From Candidatus Poribacteria bacterium (GTDB lineage Bacteria; Poribacteria; WGA-4E; WGA-3G), in the NCBI GenBank assembly GCA_022821495.1, contig JAJEDN010000064.1, forward strand, positions 1 through 48,240: a DNA stretch of 48,240 nt. Reading direction: 5' to 3'. The notes under the pieces are model-generated. The model made no database searches. It was not told the DNA's origin and worked only from the letters and a program-made list of their open reading frames with translations. Position numbers and translations under genes: made by a program. Each line of letters opens with the position of its first letter. Position 1 is the first letter of the stretch. Below, one piece after another: positions 1 to 9,357 of this stretch.

Positions 1-357
<357 letters not shown>

Positions 358-366
358 CATTAACAG

Positions 367-387
367 AAGGATTCTCACAGAGTCCTT
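367..387 (+). other. Stem-loop just after 16S rRNA
   Basis: AAGGA (367-371) and CTC (374-376) pair with GAG (380-382) and TCCTT (383-387), with a two-base bulge. It lies 17 bases past the rRNA 3' end and could be a processing or termination element for a 16S transcript that does not continue into 23S. No clear T-tract follows, so a simple intrinsic terminator is not supported. Confidence 0.3.
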
Positions 388-548
388 GTGTTCAACGCTC
401 TGAACCTTACAAGACACGCACCGACACTGACACTATTTGACTTTCAAGAACATTTTTCCTACAACATATATACCAAGCCTTTTGCTGTTCCCTTATATTC
501 CCAATCTGATTTTCCTTTTAACTTTCAATCCAGTTGCCTTAAATTTGG

Positions 549-590
549 AGGTGTGTTTACGTTAGTAAACACTAGCAGTTCACCTGTTTT
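549..590 (+). terminator. Hairpin, possible terminator of the 16S transcript
   Basis: A perfect 8-bp stem, GTGTTTAC (553-560) with GTAAACAC (565-572), has a GTTA loop. It is nested inside a looser AGGTG/CACCT pairing and followed by GTTTTCT. It sits between the 16S rRNA and the first protein gene. The remaining 353-632 spacer is AT-rich and shows no RNA gene. Confidence 0.35.
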
Positions 591-632
591 CTAAAATTGT
601 TTCACGCTCTATTATGGTTAAGGAGAAGAACC

Positions 633-1013
633 ATGGACCAATACGATCGCGAAAAACTTGAATATGGACGCAATCTCAGAGAATCTGCAGACTTGATAGA
701 ATGTAGGGCTATTGTAGAATTCGATGATGGATCGAATTGGCAACGGGTACATGCGGATATTCCCCCAAGGGCCATAAATGATGATGGATATGTAGAAGAA
801 GTCTGGATTGCCCCTGAAACTATGTCTATTGGCGAACAAGACATCAATGGAGAGGTCCATTTAATTTTATCCCCTGGTTGGCTTGTTGACTTAAACATTG
901 CCAGAATAGACAGAATTGAGGTAGACGAGCAGAAGCCGACGCTACTGCCAAGCCCTAATTTGAGGGTTAAATACAGGATGAGTCCGCGCGGGAAGGACTC
1001 GTTGAAAAGTTAG
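633..1013 (+). CDS. Hypothetical protein, 126 aa
   Basis: I do not recognise a family. The ATG at 633 is chosen over an upstream TTG (597) because an AAGGAG ribosome site at 620-625 lies seven bases before it. The protein is hydrophilic and acidic, has no signal peptide or membrane segment, and has a beta-rich middle (residues about 25-100, including GEVHLILSPGWLVDLNIA). It is the first protein gene after the 16S rRNA, where a 23S gene would normally be. A possible weak terminator follows. Confidence 0.6.
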   Translation: MDQYDREKLEYGRNLRESADLIECRAIVEFDDGSNWQRVHADIPPRAINDDGYVEEVWIAPETMSIGEQDINGEVHLILSPGWLVDLNIARIDRIEVDEQKPTLLPSPNLRVKYRMSPRGKDSLKS

Positions 1014-1051
1014 AACAAGGATTTGGAAACTTACGGAACACGCGCCTTATG

Positions 1052-1090
1052 GGTAAGGACGTGCCGCCGCATTAGCCCCTTGCCTGCTTT
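1052..1090 (+). terminator. Possible intrinsic terminator
   Basis: GGTAAGG (1052-1058) pairs with CCTTGCC (1078-1084, one G-T pair) around a 19-base GC-rich loop, followed by TGCTTTTTTT. It lies between the 126-aa gene and the DUF2971 gene. Confidence 0.35.
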
Positions 1091-1113
1091 TTTATTCAAT
1101 AGGAATTTCAAAG

Positions 1114-1842
1114 ATGTACGAAGAAAGTCCGTTCTGCACCCCGCCACCTGATGATGCAGTGCTATGGAGATACATGGACTTCACAAAATTTGTATCCGTT
1201 TTGGATAAAAGCGCACTGTTTTTTTCAGCGGCAGACAAATTCGGAGACCCTTTTGAGGGATCCATCTCCAAAGTAACCGCAGAGTTGCGTCCCAGATTGC
1301 ACCCCAACATTCCTCCAGATACTCTCCAAACCTTCGCTCAAAGTTTAAAGGAGGCACGTCGCTTTACACTCATCAGTTGTTGGCACGAAAACAGCTATGA
1401 ATCAGAGGCTATGTGGAAATTGTACGCCAGAGAGACAGATGGAATTGTTATCAAGACTGATTTCGACGCTTTCAAAAAGAGTTTTACATGCATCGAAGGC
1501 GTTAATATTGGAAGGGTTAGTTATGTTGATTATGAGAGTGCCATTATTCCTGAAGACAATGTGCTTTCTCCCTTTCTACACAAGCGAAAAAGTTTTGAAC
1601 ACGAACTTGAGGTCAGGGCGATTCATATACTTCACGGGGGTGATGAAATATCGAAACTTCGGGATGAAGAGATCGGCGGAGCTTATTATGAAGTCGATCT
1701 TTCTCTCCTAATCAAAGAAGTGATTGTTGCCCCTTTTGCACCAGACTGGTTCATAGAACTGGTCAAGTCAGTTGCGGCTCTCTACGGCTTGAAGGTGCCC
1801 GTTGTTGAGTCTACCCTAGCCGATAGCCCTACGTGGGGTTAG
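1114..1842 (+). CDS. DUF2971 domain protein
   Basis: 242 aa, close to the usual length of DUF2971 proteins. Typical features are the N-terminal LWRYMDFTKFVSVLDKSALF segment (residues about 17-36), the following FGDPFEGS motif (about 43-50), the central SCWHENSYESEAMWKLYA block (about 90-107) and the DGIVIKTDF strand. The family is widespread in bacteria, often in accessory and defence-rich regions, but its biochemical role is unknown. It is a soluble protein with no membrane segment. The ATG at 1114 has a weak AGGAAT site upstream. Identification rests on recalled family motifs. Confidence 0.8.
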   Translation: MYEESPFCTPPPDDAVLWRYMDFTKFVSVLDKSALFFSAADKFGDPFEGSISKVTAELRPRLHPNIPPDTLQTFAQSLKEARRFTLISCWHENSYESEAMWKLYARETDGIVIKTDFDAFKKSFTCIEGVNIGRVSYVDYESAIIPEDNVLSPFLHKRKSFEHELEVRAIHILHGGDEISKLRDEEIGGAYYEVDLSLLIKEVIVAPFAPDWFIELVKSVAALYGLKVPVVESTLADSPTWG

Positions 1843-1940
1843 ATGAGACCAATATAAGCCTCATGCTACAAAAGAGCATCATGTGTAAGTCCTATCTTTG
1901 TTACCGTCCGATCCACTCACACAACTAAAGGGGAAATAAA

Positions 1941-2693
1941 ATGAGAATTACAGTATTTGTTGGAACACTCGTTTTTTTAACGGTGTTTAACATCGCAAAC
2001 GCGAAGATTCTTTTTACGGATGACTTTGAACAGGATGACATCGGTAAAGAACCGTCGAAATGGGAACACCTCAACTTTAACTCCGGCAACTCAAAAATCA
2101 TTGTTGAAAAAGATCCAACCGAGCCGCAGAACAAGGCAGCCAAAACGACAGGTATCGGGCTTTACATACCGATAGCCGATGGCAGAGAGGAATGGCGGGA
2201 TTACATTTGGGACTTTGATTGGATGTGGGAAAATGATAGCTTTGTAGGTACGATTTATCGAGTGGAAGGTGGGATTAAAGGGGCTGAATCTCATTTTCAT
2301 GGCAGCCGTCGCACCGGCGCAGTCAATATTCAGATTTACACGCGCAAAGCAGGTGCTTGGGCACTGGTTGGCACCGGACAGTTCCCTAACGAGAACAACG
2401 TATGGTATATGCATCGGCTGGTTATGAAAGGTGGGCAACATCAAATATATCTCAGGAAACGGGAAGAAGAATTACCGCCCTCGGATTGGCATCTCGATGA
2501 AGATCCCATTGTAGAAGTTGATAATGATACTTTCAAAACGGGTCCGGTCGGTATGATGGGAATTACCAGCGGTGTCAGTTATTTTGATAATATGGTTGTT
2601 GTCGAAAGCGTCGCCGATATTGATAAGGTGCGTCCCGTCTCTCCGCGTCTTAAATTGACAACGGCTTGGGGTGTAATTAAAAGCAGATTTTAA
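1941..2693 (+). CDS. Secreted protein with concanavalin-like domain
   Basis: 250 aa with a clear Sec signal peptide (residues 1-21, MRITVFVGTLVFLTVFNIANA; cleavage likely after ANA). The mature part begins ILFTDDFEQDDIGKEPSKW, the usual opening of LamG/DUF1080-like jelly-roll domains, and ends in a beta-rich segment with SGVSYFDNMVVVES, typical of the last strand of such domains. A role in binding or handling polysaccharide outside the cytoplasm is inferred from the fold only; no catalytic residues can be assigned. The ATG follows an AAAGGGG ribosome site (1927-1933). Confidence 0.6.
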   Translation: MRITVFVGTLVFLTVFNIANAKILFTDDFEQDDIGKEPSKWEHLNFNSGNSKIIVEKDPTEPQNKAAKTTGIGLYIPIADGREEWRDYIWDFDWMWENDSFVGTIYRVEGGIKGAESHFHGSRRTGAVNIQIYTRKAGAWALVGTGQFPNENNVWYMHRLVMKGGQHQIYLRKREEELPPSDWHLDEDPIVEVDNDTFKTGPVGMMGITSGVSYFDNMVVVESVADIDKVRPVSPRLKLTTAWGVIKSRF

Positions 2694-2702
2694 CAAATTA
2701 AT

Positions 2703-2731
2703 TTGACAAACCCCCTTTCGAGATGTATAAT
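2703..2731 (+). promoter_or_regulatory. Sigma70-type promoter of tRNA-Ile
   Basis: Perfect -35 TTGACA (2703-2708), 17-base spacer and perfect -10 TATAAT (2726-2731). The start point would be near 2738, about 40 bases before the tRNA. This is the strongest promoter seen in the window and implies the tRNA is transcribed separately from the 16S rRNA. Confidence 0.85.
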
Positions 2732-2778
2732 TAATAGTGTTTTTTGCGAGCATTTTTTCTTTCCAAGACCCTTCTCGT

Positions 2779-2855
<77 letters not shown>

Positions 2856-2982
2856 CTTCTTTTTCCCACTGTTTTCAATATACTGCAAACCCATATCAAA
2901 ATCAGTTCTACCCTGTCTCTTGCATCATTTTCCCATAACTTTTAATAGTTTTAGCGAACCAAGATAAAATTAGGCAACTTTT

Positions 2983-3053
2983 TTGTCCATCGCGCGCGTC
3001 ACTATATAATGTAAGTATTCGTATTGAACTCAGGTTTCTCAAAAAATACGAAT
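2983..3053 (+). promoter_or_regulatory. Promoter and inverted repeat ahead of permease array
   Basis: -35 TTGTCC (2983-2988), 16-base spacer, -10 TATAAT (3005-3010). Right after the predicted start site lies a perfect 9-bp inverted repeat, ATTCGTATT (3017-3025) and AATACGAAT (3045-3053), 19 bases apart. It could be an operator or a 5' leader hairpin. The predicted leader before the first permease ATG (3190) is about 170 bases. The rest of the 2856-3189 spacer shows no gene. Confidence 0.55.
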
Positions 3054-3189
3054 GAAGAAAACGCGTTAGATCGGATTATAACATACCGATGACAGTCATC
3101 AAACACGGTTTGAAACGTCACCGGTAAAAGCGTTTTGCATTTGCTGAAAAAGGAAGGAACTGGTAAACTGGTATAGGGGAAATTTCATA

Positions 3190-4692
3190 ATGCTAACACT
3201 TATCCGCCGCGAACTTCTCGACAACCTAATGACCTTCCGATTTGCGGCAGCAGTCTTCATTATGCTACTGCTTGTCGTCTCGAATACTGTTGTACTTATT
3301 AAGGACTATGAGCGGCGATTGGTAGATTACAACACTGCTGTCAAAACGCATCACCAGCAACTGCAGGACAAAAAAACTTATTCAGCAGGAGGATTGCACG
3401 TTGATCGTCCCCCCAATCCTTTGAGCATCTTCAATATTGGGATGGATAAACAACTGGGTAACCAAGTAGAGGTCTACTTCGGGTTTGTACCAACGCTGTG
3501 GGACGCCAAAATGCACGGCTCGGATAACCCGATTATGAATATTTTCTCTTCGATTGATATCGCCTTTATCTTTAAGGTGGTTCTGAGTTTACTTGCCCTC
3601 ATATTCGCCTACGATACGCTTGCGGGAGAACGTGAGCAAGGTACGTTACGGTTGGTGCTAACGCATCCCGTCCGTCGCGGACACATCCTGTTTGCTAAGT
3701 ATATAAGCGCGATGGTGTGCCTCCTCGTGCCTTTATTAATGAGTGTTTCACTTGCGGTAATTTTACTAACGACATCTACCTCGCTCGCTCTAAGCACTGA
3801 CGATTTTCTCCGTATGGCTGGGTTTATTTTAACGACGATCGTTTATCTATCGGTGTTTTATCTCATCGGCATGCTCATTTCCGCACTGACGCGCCGAACG
3901 GGTACCGCGCTCATGCTTTCTATGTTTGTCTGGGGATTTTGGGTCTTGATTTACCCGAACATGATCCTTGCCTCGATTCTTCCCCAACCCACAGTGGAAG
4001 CGCGCGCCGCGTCAACTTTCAATCAAATTGAACAGTTATGGGAGGAATTCGAGAGAGAACAGGAACAGTACCTTAAGAACGATGCTGTACCCGGCGAGGA
4101 TCCGGGTTTTGGTATAGGGTGGGTCGGAGGTTCCATGAACCGCCTCAACAAAGACGCAGCCACACTCCAATATTACTATAAAAAAGGATTCAACATCACA
4201 GAAATTGACGAGAGATCCGAGCCGCAGATGCCTTATATACAAAATTATTACCAGTTTCTCGTACCCTTGACCATCGACTTAGCAGACCGAACATGGCGCA
4301 TCCGAAAACCGGCACTTGAGAAAATCTATGTAAGACCAGCGTTAATTGATAGAATATTGTTGAAAGTTTCACCCATCGGTATGTACGATGCGGCGACACA
4401 AGCCTGGGTAGGCACGGACCTTCTCGGTATTCAAGATTTTTTTTCGGCAGCACGGCAGTACCGAAAAACCGTCATCGACTTCTTCTACGATAAAAACGCA
4501 TTCGCGTCTCGGCAGTGGATTGCTGCAGATAAGGGGGTTGCCGACTGGCGTACGCTCCCCCAATTTTCTTTTCAGAGAAGTGGTATCAGCATAAATGCGA
4601 CGCGAGCATTGCCAGATCTATTTCTACTGTTGATTACCAATGTCGTTCTGTTTGTCGTAATATTTCTGATTTTTGTCAAAACTGAAGTGTAG
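3190..4692 (+). CDS. ABC-2 type permease, type A, copy 1
   Basis: 500 aa integral membrane protein. TM1 is at about residues 17-37, followed by a polar loop of about 80 residues, TM2 (about 121-140), a cytoplasmic GEREQGTLRLVLTHPVRRG segment typical of ABC-2 permeases (coupling to an ATPase), TM3-TM5 (about 168-262), a long extracytoplasmic region (about 265-475) and a final TM (LFLLLITNVVLFVVIFLIFV). The long region ends with a block conserved in all four type A copies (YRKTVIDFFYDKNAFASRQW, then ADKGVADW). It opens the array of four A-B pairs and would form an A/B heterodimer with its neighbour. The substrate is unknown and no ATPase gene lies in the window. A GGGGAAAT site precedes the ATG. 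Confidence 0.85.
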   Translation: MLTLIRRELLDNLMTFRFAAAVFIMLLLVVSNTVVLIKDYERRLVDYNTAVKTHHQQLQDKKTYSAGGLHVDRPPNPLSIFNIGMDKQLGNQVEVYFGFVPTLWDAKMHGSDNPIMNIFSSIDIAFIFKVVLSLLALIFAYDTLAGEREQGTLRLVLTHPVRRGHILFAKYISAMVCLLVPLLMSVSLAVILLTTSTSLALSTDDFLRMAGFILTTIVYLSVFYLIGMLISALTRRTGTALMLSMFVWGFWVLIYPNMILASILPQPTVEARAASTFNQIEQLWEEFEREQEQYLKNDAVPGEDPGFGIGWVGGSMNRLNKDAATLQYYYKKGFNITEIDERSEPQMPYIQNYYQFLVPLTIDLADRTWRIRKPALEKIYVRPALIDRILLKVSPIGMYDAATQAWVGTDLLGIQDFFSAARQYRKTVIDFFYDKNAFASRQWIAADKGVADWRTLPQFSFQRSGISINATRALPDLFLLLITNVVLFVVIFLIFVKTEV

Positions 4693-4844
4693 AATGGTTA
4701 TAAGTTAACAGTTATAAGTTATAAGTTAAGAGGGTTCAGGGACTCCGAACGCCTCTTTCTTATGATCTATAACCAATCTTCTGAAAACTGATAACTGACA
4801 ACTGAAAGGATTACGCAGTAATCCGTACTGATAACTAATAACTT
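4693..4844. repeat. MITE-like heptamer repeat, gap A1-B1
   Basis: The gap starts with iterated 7-mers of the form GTTAWMA (GTTATAA, GTTAACA, GTTATAA, GTTATAA) and ends with the opposite-strand form (ACTGATA, ACTGACA, ACTGAAA), so the element is an imperfect inverted repeat. Near its right end is a perfect hairpin GGATTAC-GCA-GTAATCC. The ATG of the next permease follows directly. Closely similar copies fill gaps A3-B3 and A4-B4. Confidence 0.75.
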
Positions 4845-6248
4845 ATGTGGCATATCGCAAAACGTGAACTCTACGACAATCTCAATAGCCTCCGATTCGC
4901 GCTCGCAACCGTGTTACTGCTCGGTTTGATGCTGACCAACGCCGCGGTGTATCTCCATGAGCATCCAAGGCGAACACAAAAATATAACGCTGCAGTCACC
5001 GAATCTGTGAATGATTTGACAGTTCGAGCAGACAGTTTATATACACTCGCGCGAGAAGGACCGGGGTTGCTTTACAAAAAACCGTCCCCGCTCCGTTTCT
5101 GTGCAGAAGGCGGCGAAACTTTTTTACCCAACGTCGTTGGCGGGGCTTTTCTCTGGTCCATTAGTGGCGGATTAAAGGGGTTCTGGCGGTTAAACTATCC
5201 CTCTACTACTCCCAACCTGACGGATATCCGTCCGAACGTTACCAAAGTCGATTGGGCATTCATTATCGGCTATGTCTTGAGTCTGATTGCGATTTTGTTC
5301 ACTTTCGATGCCGTATCGGGGGAACGCGAACTCGGCACACTCCGATTGATGCTGGCAAATCCGATGCCACGCCACACTGTGCTGATTGGTAAATTTTTGG
5401 GGGCATTAATCAGTATTGGTATCCCGCTCACGCTTGCGGTATTGATGAACCTATTGCTGATTTCGACATCAAGTGCTGTGCAACTCGGTCCGGATGCCTG
5501 GGGACGTTTAGGTATCATTTTCATTATCGCTGTCTTGTATACCGGTCTTTTTCTGGCGTTGGGGCTGCTGGTCTCTGCCCGTGTTTCTCGGAGCGCGGTG
5601 TCTCTTGTAATCCTCTTGTTGATTTGGGTTACCTTCGTCGTCTTTGTACCGAGTACGCTCGCCTCTATTGCAGGCGGGTTTTCATCACCGATGTCAACAG
5701 ATGAGCTTTGGCAACGCCGAGGTGAACTTTATGCAAAACGTTGGGAACGGTACGATGCTTATTTTGCAGAAAGGGTTGAACGGTCTAAAGAAATACAGTT
5801 TAAAGGGAAACACGTCATCGCAGAAGCGGAAGAACAGGAACGCGTAAACGAGGAACACTTGGCACAACAAATTGACCAGGTTAAATTTGCGCGCCGGACA
5901 ACCCAGATTTCACCGATAGCGATTGCTCAACATCTCATTGAATCCTTCGCCGGAACGGGTTTCGAGCGACATTTACAATTTTTAGAGAATACGAGAACCC
6001 ATGCCCGACAATTTCGCAAATTTATCGCTGACACCGACAGCGGCGACCCAGAAAGTTCCCATATTATAGGCATTCGTCAAGGGATGTCCGAAAAGCCTGT
6101 CAATCCAGCGGCACTGCCAAAATTTGAAGATACATTGAACCTCAGTCAAGATTTCAATGCAGCAATGATGGATTTACTATTGCTGGTTCTTTTGTTTGTT
6201 GTGCTATTATCAGGTGCGTATCTCGCGTTTGTGCGCGTTGAGGTGTAA
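4845..6248 (+). CDS. ABC-2 type permease, type B, copy 1
   Basis: 467 aa. TM1 is at about 18-36 (FALATVLLLGLMLTNAAVYL), followed by an extracytoplasmic loop with the type B motif SPLRFCAEGGE (one conserved Cys), then VDWAFIIGYVLSLIAILFTFD (TM2), the SGERELGTLRLMLANPMPRH cytoplasmic segment, three further TMs, a charged region of about 180 residues ending in a conserved block (FAGTGFERHLQFLEN, then DTDSGDPES) and a last TM. No Shine-Dalgarno sequence precedes the ATG, which abuts the repeat. The terminal codons GTT GAG GTG carry the ribosome site for the next gene, five bases away. Confidence 0.85.
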   Translation: MWHIAKRELYDNLNSLRFALATVLLLGLMLTNAAVYLHEHPRRTQKYNAAVTESVNDLTVRADSLYTLAREGPGLLYKKPSPLRFCAEGGETFLPNVVGGAFLWSISGGLKGFWRLNYPSTTPNLTDIRPNVTKVDWAFIIGYVLSLIAILFTFDAVSGERELGTLRLMLANPMPRHTVLIGKFLGALISIGIPLTLAVLMNLLLISTSSAVQLGPDAWGRLGIIFIIAVLYTGLFLALGLLVSARVSRSAVSLVILLLIWVTFVVFVPSTLASIAGGFSSPMSTDELWQRRGELYAKRWERYDAYFAERVERSKEIQFKGKHVIAEAEEQERVNEEHLAQQIDQVKFARRTTQISPIAIAQHLIESFAGTGFERHLQFLENTRTHARQFRKFIADTDSGDPESSHIIGIRQGMSEKPVNPAALPKFEDTLNLSQDFNAAMMDLLLLVLLFVVLLSGAYLAFVRVEV

Positions 6249-6253
6249 AAAAA

Positions 6254-7756
6254 ATGATGACCCTGATCCGTCGAGAACTTCTCGACAACTTAATGACCTT
6301 CCGATTTGCGGCAGCGACTTTCATCACGTTGTTGCTTGTCGTTGCCAATACCTTTGTGTTGATTACGGATTATGAACGCCGTTTGGCGAGTCATAATGAG
6401 GCTGTCAAGATGCATCAACGGCAGCTGCAGGAGAAAATCACCTATTCCGCAGGTGAAGTGCGTGTTGACCGTCCCCCGAACCCGTTGAGTATCTTCAATG
6501 TCGGGTTTGATAAGCGTCTCGGAAACGAGGTAAGGATATCCCACAGAGTGGTTCCGTCGCTGTGGGATGCTGGCATGCACGGGTCGGATAATCCGTTCAT
6601 GGATATGTTCGCTTCAATGGATATTGTTTTTATCTTTGAGGTGATCCTGAGTCTGTTCGCACTCATTTTCGCGTATAATGCATTCGCGGGAGAATACGAA
6701 AGCGGAACCCTGCGTTTAGTCCTGACGCATCCTATTGGACGCGGTAAAATATTGGTTGCTAAATACATGAGCGCAATGCTTTGCCTAATCGTACCCCTGT
6801 TGATAAGCCTGCTCCTCGCGATAATTTTGCTGACGACATCTACCGCTATATCTCTGAATAGTGATGATTTTCTTCGCATCGGTGGGATAATCTTGACATC
6901 CGTTGCGTATCTTTCCGTATTTTACCTCATCGGGTTGCTGATTTCAGCGGCGACGCGCCGGACAAGTACGGCATTGATGTTGTCAATGTTTGTTTGGGGC
7001 TTTTGGGTCTTAGTCTATCCCAACGTGATTCTGACCGTGATCCCACGTTTGGAGTCGCCAGAGGCCCTCAGAGCATCCGCTTTCAATCGAATCGAAAATA
7101 TCTGGGAGACATTCGACAGAGAACGCAAACACTACTTAGCTACCGACGATTTCCCCGGAGAAGATTGGGGGTATGACCTAAGAGGGTGGGGTTCGCGCGG
7201 TGCCAACCTTATGGGTAATTCCCAGAGACTGCTGTACACCTATAGAAGTGTCATGAACTTTGAGGGGTTTGGTGAGAAAGATGAACCGAAGATGCCGCAT
7301 GCCCAGAAACATTTTGGTTTCCTTGGCGCGCTGACGATTGATGCCGCGGATCGAACATGGCTCATCCGAAAGCCCGCACTCGAAGAAATTTTCATTCAAC
7401 CCGCTGATATGGAGAGAATCTGGTTGAAACTCTCGCCTGTAGGGTTGTATGATGCCGCAACACAAGCGTGGGCAGGAACGGACCTACTCGGAGTCAGAGA
7501 TTTTTTTCACGCTGCGAGACAATATAGACAGAGCGTCATTAACTATTTCTACGATAATAAGGTGTTTGAATCAAGACAATGGTTTTCTGGGGACAAGGGC
7601 GCGGCGGACTGGAGCGGTCTGCCCCAGTTCGTCTTTCAAAGAGATGACATTAACACAAATGCAAAGCGGGCATTGCCGGATGTATGTCTACTGCTTATGA
7701 TTAATGTTGTTTTGTTTATTGTGATATTTTTGATTTTCGTTAAAACCGAAGTGTGA
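6254..7756 (+). CDS. ABC-2 type permease, type A, copy 2
   Basis: 500 aa paralogue of type A copy 1, alignable end to end: LIRRELLDNLMTFRFAAATF at the N-terminus, GEYESGTLRLVLTHPIGRG at the cytoplasmic segment (the usual GERE is changed to GEYE here) and the C-terminal NYFYDNKVFESRQWFSGDKG block. The ATG lies five bases after the stop of B1, with GAGGTG inside the last codons of B1 as its ribosome site, so translation is probably coupled. Differences from copy 1 concentrate in the extracytoplasmic regions (about 40-120 and 270-360), as expected if paralogues diverged in substrate or partner. Confidence 0.85.
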   Translation: MMTLIRRELLDNLMTFRFAAATFITLLLVVANTFVLITDYERRLASHNEAVKMHQRQLQEKITYSAGEVRVDRPPNPLSIFNVGFDKRLGNEVRISHRVVPSLWDAGMHGSDNPFMDMFASMDIVFIFEVILSLFALIFAYNAFAGEYESGTLRLVLTHPIGRGKILVAKYMSAMLCLIVPLLISLLLAIILLTTSTAISLNSDDFLRIGGIILTSVAYLSVFYLIGLLISAATRRTSTALMLSMFVWGFWVLVYPNVILTVIPRLESPEALRASAFNRIENIWETFDRERKHYLATDDFPGEDWGYDLRGWGSRGANLMGNSQRLLYTYRSVMNFEGFGEKDEPKMPHAQKHFGFLGALTIDAADRTWLIRKPALEEIFIQPADMERIWLKLSPVGLYDAATQAWAGTDLLGVRDFFHAARQYRQSVINYFYDNKVFESRQWFSGDKGAADWSGLPQFVFQRDDINTNAKRALPDVCLLLMINVVLFIVIFLIFVKTEV

Positions 7757-7941
7757 AGTAGTTTCCAGTTAACAGTTAACAGTTTTCAGTTAAAAGACAT
7801 TTGCTTAAGTCAAAACTCTCTTCTAACAGATACCGATCTGTTTGCTGGGTTAATGGAGACAATAATTGAGGTGAGGAAGATACGAACCTCTCTACTGCGG
7901 AGGCTGAAAACTGGTTACTGTTAACTGGTTACTGATTACTT
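7757..7941. repeat. MITE-like inverted repeat, gap A2-B2
   Basis: Terminal inverted repeats of 25 bases with two mismatches (7765-7789 and 7904-7928) are built from CAGTTAA-type heptamers. An internal perfect hairpin AACAGAT-ACCG-ATCTGTT lies at 7825-7842. The heptamer wording (CAGTTAA) differs from the other three gaps (GTTATAA), so this is a separate insertion or a diverged copy. The ATG of B2 follows within 13 bases of the right arm. Confidence 0.8.
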
Positions 7942-9351
7942 ATGTGGCATATCGCGAAACGTGAACTGTCTAACAATCTTAATAGCCTCCGATTCGCGCT
8001 GGCAACGGTTCTGTTGCTTGGATTGATGCTGACCAACGCCGTTGTCCACCTTCGGGAACATCCAGAGCGGGTGCAGCGATATCGCGAGCGTGTCTCCGGA
8101 CACCAGAATAACATCGCAGCGCAGGCTTCAAACAGTCTATACGACCTTGCGCAAAAGGGGCCTGGCTATCTTTACAAAAAACCGTCCGATCTCCGTTTTT
8201 GTGCAGAGGGTGGCGAAGCGTTTATGTCAGATCGGGCACAAGCAGGTTACCACCGTTGGAGTACCGACACACTCAAAAGCTTTTGGATACTCGCATACCC
8301 ATCTGCCACCCCCAATCTGGATAATGTGCGTCCGGACGTTACCAAAGTGGATTGGGGTTTCATCATCGGTTATGTTTTAAGCCTCGTTGCACTTCTGTTT
8401 ACCTATGATTCGATCTCCGGCGAACGCGAACGCGGCACACTCCGACTCACCTTGTCCAACCCAATTCCGCGGCACACGGTGCTCATTGGTAAGTTTTTAG
8501 GGGCGTTTATCAGTGTTAGTATCCCCTTCATTCTTGCTGTGCTGGTGAATCTTTTGGTAATTTCTACGTCAAGTGGTGTCCACCTTGATTCGGAGGCGTG
8601 GGGACGTTTGGGCATTATCTTCTTCGTTGCTGTACTTTACACCTGCCTTTTTCTTGCATTAGGGATGCTCGTGTCGGCACGGGTGCAACGGAGCGCGGTG
8701 AGTCTCGTCATACTGCTCTTGGTTTGGGTTGTATTTGTGGTATTTATGCCGAGTACCCTCGCTTCGATTGCGGGCCGATCTACGTCATCAGGACCTACTT
8801 ATGACTTCTCGGAACGTTCATGGAAACTTCATGAGGAACTTTCAAGTGATTACTACTCGCGTCATTATGAAGCACCAGAAGGTTCTACCAAGAAAATAGA
8901 GATTGATGGTGAATATGTTACCAAAGATGCAGAACAGCAAGAGCAGTTACACGAAGAACGCTTGAACCGACGAATTGCTGAGGTCCACCGCGCACGCGCT
9001 ATCACCCGGATTTCGCCTGTTACAATCGTACAGAACCTTATTGAATCCTTCGCTGGCACAGGATTTGAGCGGCATCTCCAATTCTTAGAAAATGTCCAAA
9101 CTTACGTCCGAGAATTTCGGACATTCATTGTTGATACAGATAGCGCGGATCCAGAAAGTCTTCATATCTTTGGTGTCAGAACCGGTATGTCGCAGGAACC
9201 TGTCAGTCCAGAATCAGTTCCGAAGTTTGAAGATACGCTTAATCTGAGTAGGGACTTCAATACGGCAGCAACGGAATTGTTACTGCTAACGTTATTCGTC
9301 TTAGTGCTGCTGTCGGGTGCGTATCTTGCGTTCGTGCGCGTTGAGGTGTGA
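7942..9351 (+). CDS. ABC-2 type permease, type B, copy 2
   Basis: 469 aa paralogue of type B. It carries the conserved RFCAEGGEAF loop motif, VDWGFIIGYVLSLVALLFTYD, SGERERGTLRLTLSNPIPRH and the C-terminal FAGTGFERHLQFLENVQTYV and FEDTLNLSRDFNTAATELLLL segments. Like the other B genes it starts with ATG TGG at the edge of a heptamer repeat and has no recognisable ribosome site. Its final codons GTT GAG GTG again provide the site for the following A gene, six bases downstream. Probable heterodimer partner of A2. Confidence 0.85.
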   Translation: MWHIAKRELSNNLNSLRFALATVLLLGLMLTNAVVHLREHPERVQRYRERVSGHQNNIAAQASNSLYDLAQKGPGYLYKKPSDLRFCAEGGEAFMSDRAQAGYHRWSTDTLKSFWILAYPSATPNLDNVRPDVTKVDWGFIIGYVLSLVALLFTYDSISGERERGTLRLTLSNPIPRHTVLIGKFLGAFISVSIPFILAVLVNLLVISTSSGVHLDSEAWGRLGIIFFVAVLYTCLFLALGMLVSARVQRSAVSLVILLLVWVVFVVFMPSTLASIAGRSTSSGPTYDFSERSWKLHEELSSDYYSRHYEAPEGSTKKIEIDGEYVTKDAEQQEQLHEERLNRRIAEVHRARAITRISPVTIVQNLIESFAGTGFERHLQFLENVQTYVREFRTFIVDTDSADPESLHIFGVRTGMSQEPVSPESVPKFEDTLNLSRDFNTAATELLLLTLFVLVLLSGAYLAFVRVEV

Positions 9352-9357
9352 TAGAAA

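Noticed and set aside
1860..1885. ATGCT/AGCAT hairpin after the DUF2971 gene as terminator
   Set aside because: The stem has only five pairs and no T-tract follows.
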